From NCBI RefSeq assembly GCF_000003815.2, contig NC_049983.1, positions 4,357,219-4,421,218 of the forward strand: DNA of 64,000 nt. Direction: 5' to 3'. Source of the DNA: Branchiostoma floridae (lineage: Eukaryota; Chordata; Leptocardii; Amphioxiformes; Branchiostomatidae). Every line of letters starts with the position of its first letter. Within the stretch, counting starts at the first letter, position 1. The position numbers and the translations under genes are program-made. Positions 24,458 to 36,467 of the stretch are shown here, in pieces. The notes beneath the pieces are model-generated. The model was not told the DNA's origin. It saw only the letters and a program-made list of their open reading frames with translations, and ran no database searches.

Positions 24458-25125
24458 TTAAGGTTCCGGTTCGGAATTTCAAGTGACCAGATATCGAAGT
24501 AGTCCCTAAAAATAAGACGCAAATTAGGGGTTGTCTCTATAGTTTTGGCTCTAGATTTTCCGGCTATCGCTTTAGCAATGTATAATCTTTTATACCTCTG
24601 CAGATGCTTGTTGTTCGTAGCGATTTATGGTGTCGGAGATTTGATCGTGCGGCGAACACTTCCTGGTATTAGTGCGCGCGATAGCGGTAAAGCGTTTCGT
24701 CGCCTGATTACCCAGATCGTGCGTTCTATATGCGTTTTGGGTGTTTTAGCGTCATCGGAGCTCACGGAAAACGTATCGGATAACTTTTTTTCCTTTTTAC
24801 TCAGTATACAGAAGAAGTCTTGACCTTCATTGCCATATTAGTCATTATCCCAGGAAAACTCATTTTTACCGTGTAGCGGCCTGTAAAGAATGGCCCTAAA
24901 TTAGCAATTTTTGGGTGAAAAGCTTATATTTTTGATGGTTTTTACCAAAAATAACATTTCTACAGAAAATGTCAAATGAGTCTGTCGGTCAGCGACAAGG
25001 CACCCTTTTGTATCGGAAACATTGAATTGTCCGAAAAACGATGTTTTGAGAAGCGCTAGTGCTTTTTTCAGAGACGGTCAAATCGGCCACGATTCGTAAA
25101 AAAAAACTCCGAACCGGAACCTTAA
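24458..25125. mobile_element. TIR element flanked by TTAA
   Basis: The left end TTAAGGTTCCGGTTCGGA is inverted at the right end (CCGAACCGGAACCTTAA), giving TTAA on both sides as in piggyBac-type insertions. The interior of about 660 bp has one 92-codon ORF with no family likeness, so it is non-autonomous. Confidence 0.65.
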
Positions 25126-25325
25126 AGAAAATAATGACATAAATGAAAGTGCCAAGTTTTTGTCCTTCCCATATACATTGTAAGCATACCGTTTTGTTCG
25201 AACAAAGCATATATATACTACCATAGCAAGTGAGCAAACGTAGGTAATAGATATATGGCGCATGCCAAAATGGAGATTGAGTAACAGGTTTAAAAGGGAT
25301 CCTACACCTGACGCAGAGTTGCGAC

Positions 25326-25630
25326 TTAAGCTAAGGGCTCAACCCGCCGTACGTGCAAATACGTGCTGTCTGCGTACCAAAACGTGGGCAATCTTTTGGG
25401 ATTCGTACGAACTCGTAGGGAATCAGACGGATTTTGGAGCACGCAGACACGCCGTAGAACTTTTAATACGTGCAGGCAATTTTTTGTGTGACATTGGGCT
25501 GCGGATTCGCCCACCGTACGTGCCAGTACGGGCGACGCAGCCAGAACGTTTTCAGAAATACGTGGAGGACGTGGCCTAAAAAAAAGTACAGACAAATTGC
25601 ACATATACGGCGGGTTGTGCACTTAGCTTT
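25326..25630. mobile_element. MITE with TTAAGCTRAGGGCNCAACCC ends, copy 1
   Basis: Terminal inverted repeats of about 35 bp (TTAAGCTAAGGGCTCAACCC on the left and its inverse on the right) enclose about 300 bp. A clear second copy is at 45422-45720, in the same orientation. This copy ends about 60 bp from the TATA box of the first death-domain/SH2 gene. Confidence 0.8.
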
Positions 25631-25688
25631 ACCAATCTTTTCGTCCCCCGAGTGAAAACCCCTACGTCATCACAACCTTTAACCTCGC

Positions 25689-25696
25689 TATAAATA
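25689..25696 (+). promoter_or_regulatory. TATA box of DD-SH2 gene A, with kappaB-like site
   Basis: TATAAATA lies 81 bp upstream of the ATG at 25770. At 25702-25711, GGAAAACCCC is the inverse of a perfect GGGRNNYYCC decamer, the NF-kappaB consensus. A CRE-like TACGTCAT is near 25663. The TATA position fits initiation near 25720, making a 5' UTR of about 50 nt. Confidence 0.6.
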
Positions 25697-25769
25697 CACC
25701 TGGAAAACCCCGCCCACAGCCATACAGGTAAGGTCAGTGAGGCTTTGTCAGACATGTCATATGATCGCC

Positions 25770-28700
25770 ATGGCGGGTAGTAGTAAGGAACAACTTAAGT
25801 CTGACTCCGGACAACTTTGGGAAGACATAAAATCCAGACCACTACTTGAAATCGTTGGTATCAGTTCTCTCTCCACCGTCGGGACCCTGTTGAATGTTTC
25901 TAACCCTGTTACAAAAGGTTGGGAGGCCCTGGCTGAAACATTAGGGTACAGTCGTGTGGAGATAGAAGCCCTCAGACATGAGGGGAACAAGCCGTACCAG
26001 AGAAGTCCCGGCGTGTTGTTGTTGGAGGGTTGGGGAGGACGGGGGGCGAGCAGTACGGTACAAGTCCTGGAGCAGGCTCTGTTGGATCTGGACAGACTGG
26101 ACGTCATAGAAGAACTTCAACAAGCTACTAAAGGTAAGACGCAGTGATAGTTGTTCGCGACAATAATTTATGTTACGCTGCTTCCATTTTTATCCTATAA
26201 TTTGTTTTAGTTGGATTTTCACATCAGTTTCGTGGAGCTAGGCAAACAGTTATTCAAGAAAAAGCTCCGAAAAGAGAAAGTCCCGCCAAATGATGATAGA
26301 AAACTTCAGTAACTTGTGTCATATCTCGACAGGTGGCAAAACATGTACACGTACGCAGTTGTTCGGGCACTTTTACTTCCGTGTTATCTATGTTGATGTC
26401 TAGTCCTAATTAGCTATCATAGATGTCAGCTGTTTGTGGTTGTTGTTGTCACAGCTATAGAACTTAGAATTCTGTATGGGATGTGAAATACTAGTGTGTT
26501 TGTATTATCACGGTAAGAATCCCAAGTATTTTTCTCAAGGCACCTACATTTGTAGTCCGTGCGATTCCGCTGAACACTAGTAACATGTACTTAAATGCTT
26601 CCGCGTTGCATGCAGTTTTGTTTTCCTTCCGCAAAAGAAAGTAGTCCGTTCCATGACACCGGTCGGCCATTTGTTTGACGTCGGCGTGGCGTCATGATAG
26701 GCCCCCGATTTCAAATTTTAAAGAAATTGCAAAGTATTACAGTTTGAATTCACCTAAATGTTGAAGTTTCGATACCACCCAAATGTCCTATATGTTGCAG
26801 TTTAAAATCATTTGAATATTGCTGTTAACATGTTTGGAACCACCTATTCAGGTTACCCTAGCTGGTGGCATGGGTGATCTTAGCGTCAGGTACCGTAATT
26901 GAAAAACAATAGTTTGATTGACATGATGATGCTTTCCAATTGTGCTTACTTCCGGGTATCACCGTATGTGTTTCGAAACCACGTCATTTACTTCATCCGC
27001 CCACCACTTTCAAAAAGCCCACAGCAAGTGTTTATATGTTTATAGATTCCGCCGGATTTGGGGGAAATAAAGGACCGGCGGCACAAATGACTGAAAAAAG
27101 TGGCCATGGCTAGCAAATGTGTATCATGAGCCAAAAACAAAAGACGAACAAGTGACTGTATGTAACATAATCTGTGACCTAATTATGGTATATGTCGGTT
27201 GTGATGTTTTCTGTGGTGTATGACTTGGGGTTTATATCGAATACAGAACACATCACATCGACTTATACCAAAAAAATTACTTAAGAGCTAAGTTAACATA
27301 CAATCGAACGAAACCAAATGAAAATGATAACAACCACATAGCATCACAGTGGATACCTGAGACGCACACCATTGTAAAAAGTGGGGCAGTGACAGCTGTG
27401 GACATTTGCTTTGAGATAAGTAATTAGCAAACCCCATTGCCTATAGGCCAGCTGTTCCACAATACCAGGGAAATAGGGGTGATTTCTCAAATTATTACAT
27501 CGATAATGAAAACAACTACCGCGAAAAAACACGTTCTAAACATAAAATGCATATGGCTATCAACCGAGCAAAATGTTAACAGTATCCTATGTGAAACCAA
27601 CCTCAATACAAGAAACGCAAAGTCAAAACGAGATGGTATATTCCGACGAGGACAACATCTGCTTGACGATATTCAATTATTACAAGGCTTAATGCGCGAC
27701 CATAGGGAAGACCTGGACCACTACACCGGACGGCGTAGGAGTGAAAACTGAAATTATTACATTCATCATAAAAACAGCTACCGCGAAAAAAAAGAACGTG
27801 CATCATTTCGCAACAGAGTACAGACGACATGCCAAACCACATACAATTGCAGCAAACGGAACTCTCAACATTCAACGCATAAACCGTTCACAAGACTCTG
27901 TCGCTGGAGGTTACCCTCCAGTCACAGAGTAAAAAGGGCCCAGAGAGCCTGCTATGGAGGCTAACGGGCCCGGGAAGGGAAACAAGGAAAGAATGGAAAA
28001 GGGAAAGATATTATGATATTGTATGTTTGTCCTGATTGTACTTGTAGAACTAGCACTAGTAAGGAACATGTAGCCATGACCGTGGCACATCCTCACACTA
28101 TCAGTACGTGTGTTTTACACAGATCAGTGCAACCTGTCCGTTACCTTCCACATGGGCCAACACGAGAGGTCACTGACCTTACCTGGGGTCCCGGGCATGT
28201 CAACCCTTCGACAAGCACTAGAGGGCGCTATTGAACAGACCGGACTCAGCACTGACGCTTTTGAAATACATGGAAGCGAGATGACGTGGAGTACAAGGGC
28301 GAGGGAGTGTAAGGTAAGTTTACCCTATGATAAGTTATATCTTCATATCGACACACATTATGTTTTGCTAAACAAACGTTCATATGTGTGTGTGGTTGTT
28401 TGAGTGTTTAGGTGGGGTCACACCTGCGTATATTTTCAAGTACGCATGATTTCCGCATGAAAATTTGTCAATACGCGGCCGAACGCCCAACATTTGGAAT
28501 TTTTTTGGAATAAATTCAATTGTACGTCGAGCCCATCTGGCGTTTGAATTACGACTTCAGCGTTTTCATTTCGCATGAGATGCGTATGATTGCAACTGAA
28601 ATGCGCAACAGAATTTTTAGTACTGCGAATAGATTCGTATGGGGTACGTATGTTGGGCGTAATCCGGACGCACACAACGTCTACCGACCGCATGCCTGAC

Positions 28701-29968
28701 GCACCTGGTGCTAACTGCATTCCAAACGCATTTCAGGTGTGTCAGAGGAACAGTTTCTGTTACATACACTTTTGTTTGCGAGCATTGCCAATAGAGTATT
28801 TTCGTTAGAGGAACCCTTTGTACCCTACGTATGCTTTTGTTTACAGGCAGTGCAAGTAGAACATTGACAAGTAAACAGTGAATCGGTTTTTTTATTCATT
28901 TGCGAAGCAGTGAAGCAGTGACACTGTGCTTTTACAGTAATGTGGGCCATCATTTCCATTAAGAAATTACATGTATGTGCACTGTTAAAATTGTGTTTGT
29001 TTTCACTTTGTCCTTAATGATTTCCCCTATCATCTTAGTATTTCAACTACTATAAAAATCACACTCATACACACCACAAAACGTATTCAAGATCTTTATC
29101 AAACACGTAAATTAAACAATTATGAAACCTTACGCCCTCTTTCAAAGTTGTAATATGGCTCTATATTGCACCTTTATATCATGTGGTTCTACACACACAA
29201 AAAGTGCCATTATCAGCTAATTACGTCAAATATCTGTTACACAAAATGGCACGTGTGTCACACAAATTGACCCAGTGCTTGAGCAGGTTCCTCTACATCT
29301 TCCCGTCCCTGGAGGCTCTGTTTGGACCAGATTCATGGTGTCCTGCAAGTTGTGACCATCTCTCCATGCTCCCGGTACAAATTCGTCGGTCCTGGCCTGG
29401 ATCTGACATCTTGAGATGATTTTTTTGTCTGGACTCAGATGCACCTTCGTATTTATTCCAAATCTGGAGTGTGCGTCGATCACGCTATCAGTACGCGTAG
29501 TATGCGCAAAGCGATCGCAGAACGCACGGTACTAAATCGTGATCTATATCGTGATCATTCGTTATACGGTCGCTCATGGTGCGTTATGTCTGTGCTGTAA
29601 GAACGCTATGTACTCGCAATACCGCGATATCCGCGTATTACTGCGTATAAGGCGCAAACATGTAGCGTCTTCATAGCGCAATCGACCGACGTGGGACCAC
29701 TGTATTGCGCATCCATAACGTTTTGGCCACCAAACTGCGTACGAATGATAGTTTTGTGCATGTCCAAAACTATCAGGCGAACTGGGTGTATATTTTCGTT
29801 TGCCTGCGTACGTGAAACTTTCTTAAAACCATTCAGATGCGTTTGGGGTGCGACTTGTGCGTGCAGCTGCGTATTGAAGAAATTAGTCAAAATGTTGAAA
29901 AATGTCAAAACGGAACTCATGCGGCTAGAAAATATACGCAGGTGTGAACCCACCTTTTGTATGTATGC

Positions 29969-29999
<31 letters not shown>

Positions 30000-32900
30000 T
30001 GTGTGTACGTGTGTGTGTGTGTGTGTGTACGTCTGTGTGTGTGTGTGTGTTTGCGTGTGTGTGTGGGCGTGTGTGTGTTTGCGTGTGTGTGTGCACGCGT
30101 GTGTGTGTGAGCGCGTGTGTGTGTGCGTGTGTGGGTCCGTGGGTGGGCGTATGTGTGGGTGTGGTGTGGGTGTGGTGTGGGTGTAGGTGGGTGGGTGGTT
30201 GTGTGTATGCATGTGTGTGCGTGTGTTTGTTTGTGCGTGTGTGTCTGTTTTTGTTTGTGTGGTCATGCACCTCTTTATAATTAACCCTATCTTATAAATA
30301 TTTCTTCAACCGTTAGGGTAAACATCTTCATCTAGTGCAGAAAAAGTTTCCACAGCCAAGGCATGTGAGCGAAGCGTCCCCTACTGATTCTCCCCGTGAA
30401 CCGCAGGGAGTTGAGGACAAGCCCCGAAACAATCGTCCTAAGTTAACTAAAGCGAGTACGGTGTCGGGTCCAGTCGCCACGAGCACGAGCTCGAGAGTTC
30501 GCCCGGCCATACCCGTACAGAGGAGCCAGTCCGAGCGGTCTGCACTCCACCCGAAGGACCAACCAAACCGCACCGCCTCCCCGACTATCAACATCTTCGC
30601 TGCCCCAGGCACTAGCATCAACATTCTCAACGGAAAAGGTGCCATGACGGAGCCTACGCCATTTGTAGAAAGTAAGAGCACCAATGGCCAGCGCAAGGAA
30701 GCCAGTGTGCTGTCATCGACACAAAACCCAACAGAAAACGCCATTTCAACGCCACATCGTTCAGACATCAGCGCAGAAAGAAACGCCCCATCTTCGGAAA
30801 CAATCGGAGAAAAGATTCCCTCGAGAACGACGGAAAGAAGCTCTGTGTGCGCGCCAGTTCAAGAGACTAAGGAACAAGTAACTAGGAGTAAACTGCCTTT
30901 GCCCAAAGAGGAAACGTTCTGTACATCTGTAGACAGTTTTCACAAGGGCGGTTTAGAAGCCAGTAGTGGCAAAATTGGGCCAAGGCCGCTTGGAGAATTG
31001 AAAACACAATCACATGCGCCGCCAAAGTTACCACCAAAGAAAAACAAACCCAGTCGCACCGCGTCTCAAGTCCCAATACAAGAGGAGGGTTCTCTTCAAC
31101 AGGCTGAGGAAGACATCTACTCCCGCCCCCTAGCGGAATGTTCACGACCTACACCTGTTCCTGTCGTGTCTGAAATGTAAGTTGGCATAACATTTAAACT
31201 AATGATTTCATGGCTTTTGTGTATTTTCTATTTGTTTAATGTTCAACATAACTCTAGATGGATATCTATGACATTTTTAGCTGTCCGCAAAATTGTCCCT
31301 TAATCTATTAATATCATTTATATCATTAATATCGGTATGGCAAGGTGAACTGTGTATGACTCATGTCAAGGCTGAACAGTCGGTTTGACAAACAAAGCCA
31401 CGACGAAATGTGATTAAAACCTCCGGATCAAAGTCAACTGTAATTACCAACAAAAAATTTTGTACTCAGCGGTCTTTGTCACGGAGTGAGCAATTTACCA
31501 CTGCTGCATTTGATACCTCACTTTTGTAGATAGAACACGTGACTTGGTGAGCAGTGCATCATAAGTTGCAGAAAGCCTATGTCGCCCCAAGTCTCTGTTG
31601 ATGGCTGGTTGTAAAGTCTTGACGAAGATGGCTACTTTTATTCCTCTTGCAACAATGTCTGGCGCACACACAGTTCACCTTTGATCCTTGTACACCTTAC
31701 TTCTTGGCGAGGCCAAGAATCTACTGATTTATGTTCCATGACACGTCCTTGGCTTACTCTGTTGTTCGTTCTGTCCCAGCAGACCATGCGGCAGTTCCCA
31801 TGGCGACAGAAGGCGTCAGTTGGATTCTGTCTTGGATGACGTCAACTGGGAAGAGATAGCAAATGTGCCCGGCTTCCACCACGACATACCTGACGATAAC
31901 GCAGCGGTACGTCATTCGAAATTTAGGCCATTCTAATTAGTTTATATGGATAATATCCTTTGGACAATACCAAAGTGATGCGAGCTGGCTAAAAAGAAAA
32001 GTTGGGAAAATTAAACCTCCTAGTAAATATTTACGTCCTTGCGCACGTTACCGTATTTGGTCGATGAAAGTGTTCACCCCTGATAAAGTACGCAATCCCA
32101 ATTCAGGGCATCAGGGCAAGTCACCGACAAATCTGGATTGTAAAAAAAAATATTGAACACCGGTGTACGATCTTGAACACCGGATAATTGGATAATTTCA
32201 AATTTATAGTGTTTCCGTCTCTTTTACCTTTGGTAATTTTGCAAAAATCAAGGACATATCTTAATTTACTCTGTTCTTACTTGAATTTTTCAAGTTTACA
32301 AGTCTTTTGATGATGTTCTTGGCTTTGGTTTGAGGTCGACATCCTCTTCCCATTCATCTAAGTGATAACTTTAGATAAACGATTTACGCAACCTTACGGA
32401 CAACTTTAAGCACCTCTTTGATGTTAAGTAATAATATGACGATATATGGTGTATTTGCAGCCAGTAGATACGCATTATTGTTGATTCGAGAAAATGGCAA
32501 TCATTTTTTTGTGCCAACGGATATTTTGACCAATTTTTACGTTGGTGTCAAAGACTCTTTCCATAAAGAGTAAAGGTCTCGCTGACTTGTTTTCACGGTA
32601 CTGATTGGAACGTCACTGCCCCCCTCCCCACTCCAGATTTACACGTTCATGTTCAACTATCTGCGTGACGAAGGCTGGTACGTCATCAGAAAGTGTGCAG
32701 ACAACAAGTTAGCAGTCAGCGTGACGTAAGTAAACTAGAAATAAAACTTTGCCAGATCATTTATGGTTAACCAGTAGCTTCCAACATAAGAGATTGGATT
32801 TACCAAAATTTTCAGTCTTTGTGAAGAAATGAGCAATCCACTGATGACGTATACGTACTGCTGACGTCACGTTATGCAGATAGAACACGTGACTCGGTGA

Positions 32901-33789
32901 ACAATGGATCATAAGTTGCAGAAAATCTATGGCGCCCCCGACTCTTTTGAGTCTTTTACGTATAAATATTCTTTTATAAAAAAATTCTTTTTATAAAAAA
33001 TTCTTTTTATAAAAATCTTTTAATTGATATATTATATTATCATCCATTTTCCTATATTCTTTGCAATTTACCGGATACATTTCTCCATTTTGCATTTGAC
33101 TTGTACTATTCACAGTATTTTCGCAATTTTGAGGGGGAACAGAAGAAAATTTATTCGAGCGTGGATATCAACCATATACTAGAATCAACATGACTAGATA
33201 AATAAATTTTGATGCAATGTATGAAATGACGGGTAGATTTTAGGTGGTGGCAGGTCCATGAAAAGTTGCTGATCTAAATGTTGATTTGAGCAATCCCTAA
33301 AGGTGCACTCTCACTGCACTTGCGTCAAGCTTGCGTCACTGCGGGGTTCAGAAGAACTTTGTGTATTTCTTACTTTTTGTGTATTTTGTAGTCTTCTAAG
33401 TCACACTTTTATGTATTATACAATATCTAAATTATTTTTCAAAATGGAGTGAAAATAGCAAAACGGTGACGAAATGAACGAACCCTGTAGTGACGCAAGC
33501 TTGGCGCAAGTTCAGTGAGATACAACCTTTCCCAACATGTCTGCCATGTCCCAGGTACCTGGGAGACATTCGTCACTACCGGATACACCATACAGACGGG
33601 AGGTTCTACTTCCGGAGGGACGAGTTCCAGGCCTGCAGTCTTCACGAGCTCATAGAGACGTACAAGTGGAACGATCTTCCCGCCAAAACTGACCGCTCCT
33701 CTGCTGCGGACGGCTCGGGTCAAGACCTGCTGTCCAGTCCGCCAGTTCCGGCCAGGAACAGAGGTGTCCGGCTTCTCAATCCTGTTTGA
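25770..33789 (+). CDS. Death domain - beta-grasp - proline-rich - SH2 adaptor, gene A
   Basis: Exons 25770-26133, 28123-28313, 30317-31176, 31780-31906, 32637-32725 and 33555-33789 join in frame to 621 residues. Start ATG 25770 is in GCCATGG; an in-frame ATG at 25761 has poorer context. Residues ~28-120 are a MyD88/IRAK-like death domain ([19 protein letters not shown], then [12 protein letters not shown] and [10 protein letters not shown]). Residues ~122-197 look like a ubiquitin-like beta-grasp module. Residues ~198-500 are Ser/Pro/Lys-rich and disordered, with [11 protein letters not shown] (SH3-type) and Tyr453 in EEDIYSRPL (YxxP, a Crk/Nck SH2-type docking motif). Residues ~503-621 are an SH2 domain: YVIRK with the FLVR arginine at 532, and IRHYRIH for strand D. 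There is no catalytic domain, so it is an adaptor. The domain order equals gene B. Function is inferred from domains only. Confidence 0.87.
28411..29954. mobile_element. 1.5-kb TIR element in gene A intron 2
   Basis: The left end GGTGGGGTCACACCTGCGTA and right end 'tacgcaggtgtgaacccacc' are inverted over about 30 bp, including 'tattttc' and 'cgcatga'. The interior is rich in 'tacgcat' and 'gcgtat' motifs and has no transposase. A smaller relative is at 35761-36222. Confidence 0.75.
29966..30262 (+). repeat. Alternating CG/TG tract (Z-DNA-prone)
   Basis: It begins with pure (GC)n at 29968-29981, then (TG)n broken by acg, gcg and ggg variants for about 290 bp. It directly follows the TIR element and ends about 55 bp before the exon 3 acceptor of gene A. 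Long Cys/Val and Thr/His ORFs are repeat artefacts. Confidence 0.9.
31485..31605 (+). repeat. Intronic repeat with CACGTG, gene A intron 3
   Basis: It shares about 110 bp with 32824-32942 in intron 5, including 'tagatagaacacgtgacttg' and 'gatcataagttgcagaaa' equivalents. Each copy has an E-box CACGTG and falls a similar distance from an exon. Confidence 0.65.
32824..32942 (+). repeat. Intronic repeat with CACGTG, gene A intron 5
   Basis: Partner of 31485-31605: 'agatagaacacgtgactcgg' and 'atcataagttgcagaaaatc' are shared. It lies about 100 bp after exon 5. Confidence 0.65.
33301..33528. mobile_element. MITE beside gene A exon 6 acceptor
   Basis: Inverted ends of about 50 bp: 'aggtgcactctcactgcact' with 'tgcgtcaagcttgcgtcact' on the left, mirrored at 33480-33528. 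It ends 27 bp before the exon 6 start, so the branch point and pyrimidine tract of this intron may lie partly in the element. Confidence 0.8.
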
Positions 33790-33908
33790 CGTTGGGTCGT
33801 CAAAGCACTCAAATACTAGACTTTATCTCGTCTACTCGTCAGGTCACAGCGTGATCACAGCAAGTACATTCTATGGATGCTATCCCCTGCGGATGGGAAA
33901 GGGTGAAT

Positions 33909-33914
33909 AATAAA
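33909..33914 (+). promoter_or_regulatory. Candidate poly(A) signal of gene A
   Basis: AATAAA lies 120 nt after the gene A stop codon. Confidence 0.45.
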
Positions 33915-33919
33915 ATACA

Positions 33920-35760
33920 AAAATCATGCATCTAGCTAAAGATTTAAAAAATAAAACATATAAACGCTGTAGCTTGAGTTGGAGCAACAAAGCATGGAAT
34001 CACAGCCAATAAGTCTTTTGTTTCTGTATTCAAGAGGTGCGCATGTTGACAACCACATATGCACAGTCATGGCTACCACATTGCGGGGGTACCACGTGCA
34101 TTTTTACTTTTTAAACTAGCTTTATTTTACTTCTATAAGTACAGTCTCATGTGCCACGCTTGTGTGTTACTTCTGCAGATACTACCACATGATATATATT
34201 CCCGTTTTGGTAATTTCACATCATGTTTACAATTTCCAGAGGGAAAAAATTCCTATTTTTTTTCAAAATCAGGCAAAAGTCAATGAACGTTTCATCCATG
34301 TTTTTTTTTCTTGCTGTGACCTTATGAATGAATAAACATTACATAACAACACGTTGAAAGTTATATATTGCGTCTTGGTCAAATGTTCGACTGTCTTGTC
34401 ACTCGCCTTGTTCACGGAATGGACCCGCCCACTGCAGCTTTCGGGACGTGACAATACTATAGCAACTGGCGGTTCTAGATAACCTGTGTCGCCCCCCGTC
34501 TCTGCTCGGCGGTGAACTCGAATATACGGAGATGAACTTTCATGCTGTGGTTTATTTATCTGAGAGAAACCATGATATAACTCTCTGACACTGTCCTCAA
34601 TTTCCTCTTTCAACCCACCCTCATGATCAGCACTGGAGCTTTGGTTTGTTTTCCTATATATTGGGACATCATTATAAGGACAAATACGCGAGCTTTGTGA
34701 TGATGTTAAAGACAAACACTAACCATTTAGAAACGAAACGTCGACAGAAGTATGGTGACTGAACTTATCGAACTTTTTTGTAACTACAATTAATCATCAA
34801 ATAGCTAGTTCACAACTGTCAGAGGATAAAACGGCGTTATTCTTGGGAAATATTATCCATTAGACATGAGATATTGTATCAAAAATACATGATTAAGTAT
34901 CCTATTGATATTCTTTTGCCATATATACGTTGTTGTTTATTTGTACAATTGTTCTGGTCATATAATGGAATAGCTATTGGTGTGAACAATTACGTCCAAT
35001 TTATAGAAAACACGGGACTTGTTCAATGTAAAATACGGGACTTGTTCAGTGTAAATTAATGTATACGTACGGTCTCTATGTTAAAACATCTCAACTCAAA
35101 GTGAAACGTTAACGTATATGATATGAAATATGATCATTATTATATTACAATAAAGGTCTTCATTCATTAAAATGAGCAATTGACTCCAGAAGTTGTTACT
35201 TGCCAAATGATGTTCTTTATGCCAATAAAAACACAATCAGCCGTCTTTTTCATAATTCCTCCTGTAGTGAATTGTGGATTTTGTAGGATATTGTGATACT
35301 CACTAACCCCGTGCAGCCCTTATTGTATTCACTTCCTTCTTCGTGAACATTTTCGACAAAAGGTCAATTGTTGATAAGACACAAAAGAGCAGTTCTCAGG
35401 ATTTGCTTTAATTTTGTGACTCAACCTTGTCAGTCCTTGTCAGACACATTGTATTCAGTTGAGATTGCTCAAATTGATTAATATAGAAAGCACGGGTTCA
35501 AAGAAACAACTGTAAACAAGTTATTTTTCATTAAGTAATTATGAAATGACTGGACGACTTTTTTTCGGTTTTAAGGAACATTTATTATCTGGTTACCTGA
35601 ATCTTGGCTTTTGTTATAGACACACTTTTAAATTATTTACCTTGGGTTAATCGTAACGTCAGACACAGTCCAACATTTCTGGGCTTTTAAAAACTCCCGT
35701 TTGTTAGATGCCGTTCACACTACATTCAAGTGCGTATGATTCGCTCATCGATATATTTTA
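33920..35760. other. Spacer between the two DD-SH2 genes
   Basis: This part of the tail-to-tail space has no supported exon. A 148-codon open frame on the minus strand (34269-34715) lacks an ATG at its 5' end and has no recognised family. The motif 'gacggagggcgacacaggct' near 50341-50361 resembles its 'ggttcta..cgccccccgtctctgc' region, so it may be repeat-derived. Confidence 0.45.
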
Positions 35761-36222
35761 GTGGGTTTACACGTGCGTACATATTTAAGTCCGTACGAGT
35801 ACCAGGCTAGTTTCTGTCAACTCTTGCTACACAAAAACGATCATATCTTATAGCTTACTACCTTTCGCAATGAATGGATACCTATACCCTTTTCTTTATC
35901 ATTGTAGCTAAGAAGATATTTCTGACGACTACAAAGGTAAGGTTCGTTCCTGTATATCGAAAACTAAACTTGCACGTTCACGGAAGTGCAGTTAGGTGTA
36001 CGTTGTTGCTACGGTAGCGGTCATACGTGTACGTAAATTCTAGTCAGTATGTGTTGAGTATTGACATTTAAGGGGGGAGGTAATAAAGTTTGCTGTCGAA
36101 AAAGTCCAGGTCGACAATTTGACAGCATAGTTAAGTTTAAGAAATCAATTACCTGCAAGCCAAAAGAATTTCAATACGCAACTCATAAGGGCTTGTATAT
36201 ACGCACTCGTGTGACTGCACCT
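35761..36222. mobile_element. TIR element related to 28411-29954
   Basis: The left end 'gtgggtttacacgtgcgtac' and right end 'gtatatacgcactcgtgtga' plus 'ctgcacc' are diverged inverted copies of the same kind of terminus. It has no ORF. Confidence 0.55.
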
Positions 36223-36224
36223 TA

Positions 36225-36467
36225 AGTGGGTATCTCACCGAAACTGTGGTACGTCGGCGGCGTTGCTGAGTGACTTGATAGAGTGCTAAACGAATGTAAT
36301 CGATTAAAAAAGAAATTTTAATGTTTTGAGTGTATAGTTGTCTTCTTAGTCTTATTATTTTAACATCTTAAACGATGTTCCTACTAAGAAGTCAATGGTA
36401 ACATAACTTTAGATTTATTGCACAGCCACGCCACCAACGTACCTTAGTCCAGTGTGATACCAGCTTT
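36225..36467. mobile_element. MITE between the DD-SH2 genes
   Basis: The left 'gtgggtatctcaccgaaact' and 'gtggtacgtcggcggcgtt' are inverted at 36425-36467 ('gccacgccaccaacgtacc', 'agtgtgataccagc'). Confidence 0.65.

Noticed and set aside
24545-24823. 92-codon ORF as a gene
   Set aside because: It lies within the TTAA-flanked TIR element, has no ATG at its start and no recognised domain.
34269-34715. 148-codon minus-strand ORF between the DD-SH2 genes
   Set aside because: It does not begin with ATG and has no recognised domain, and parts look repeat-derived. It is kept only as a note.
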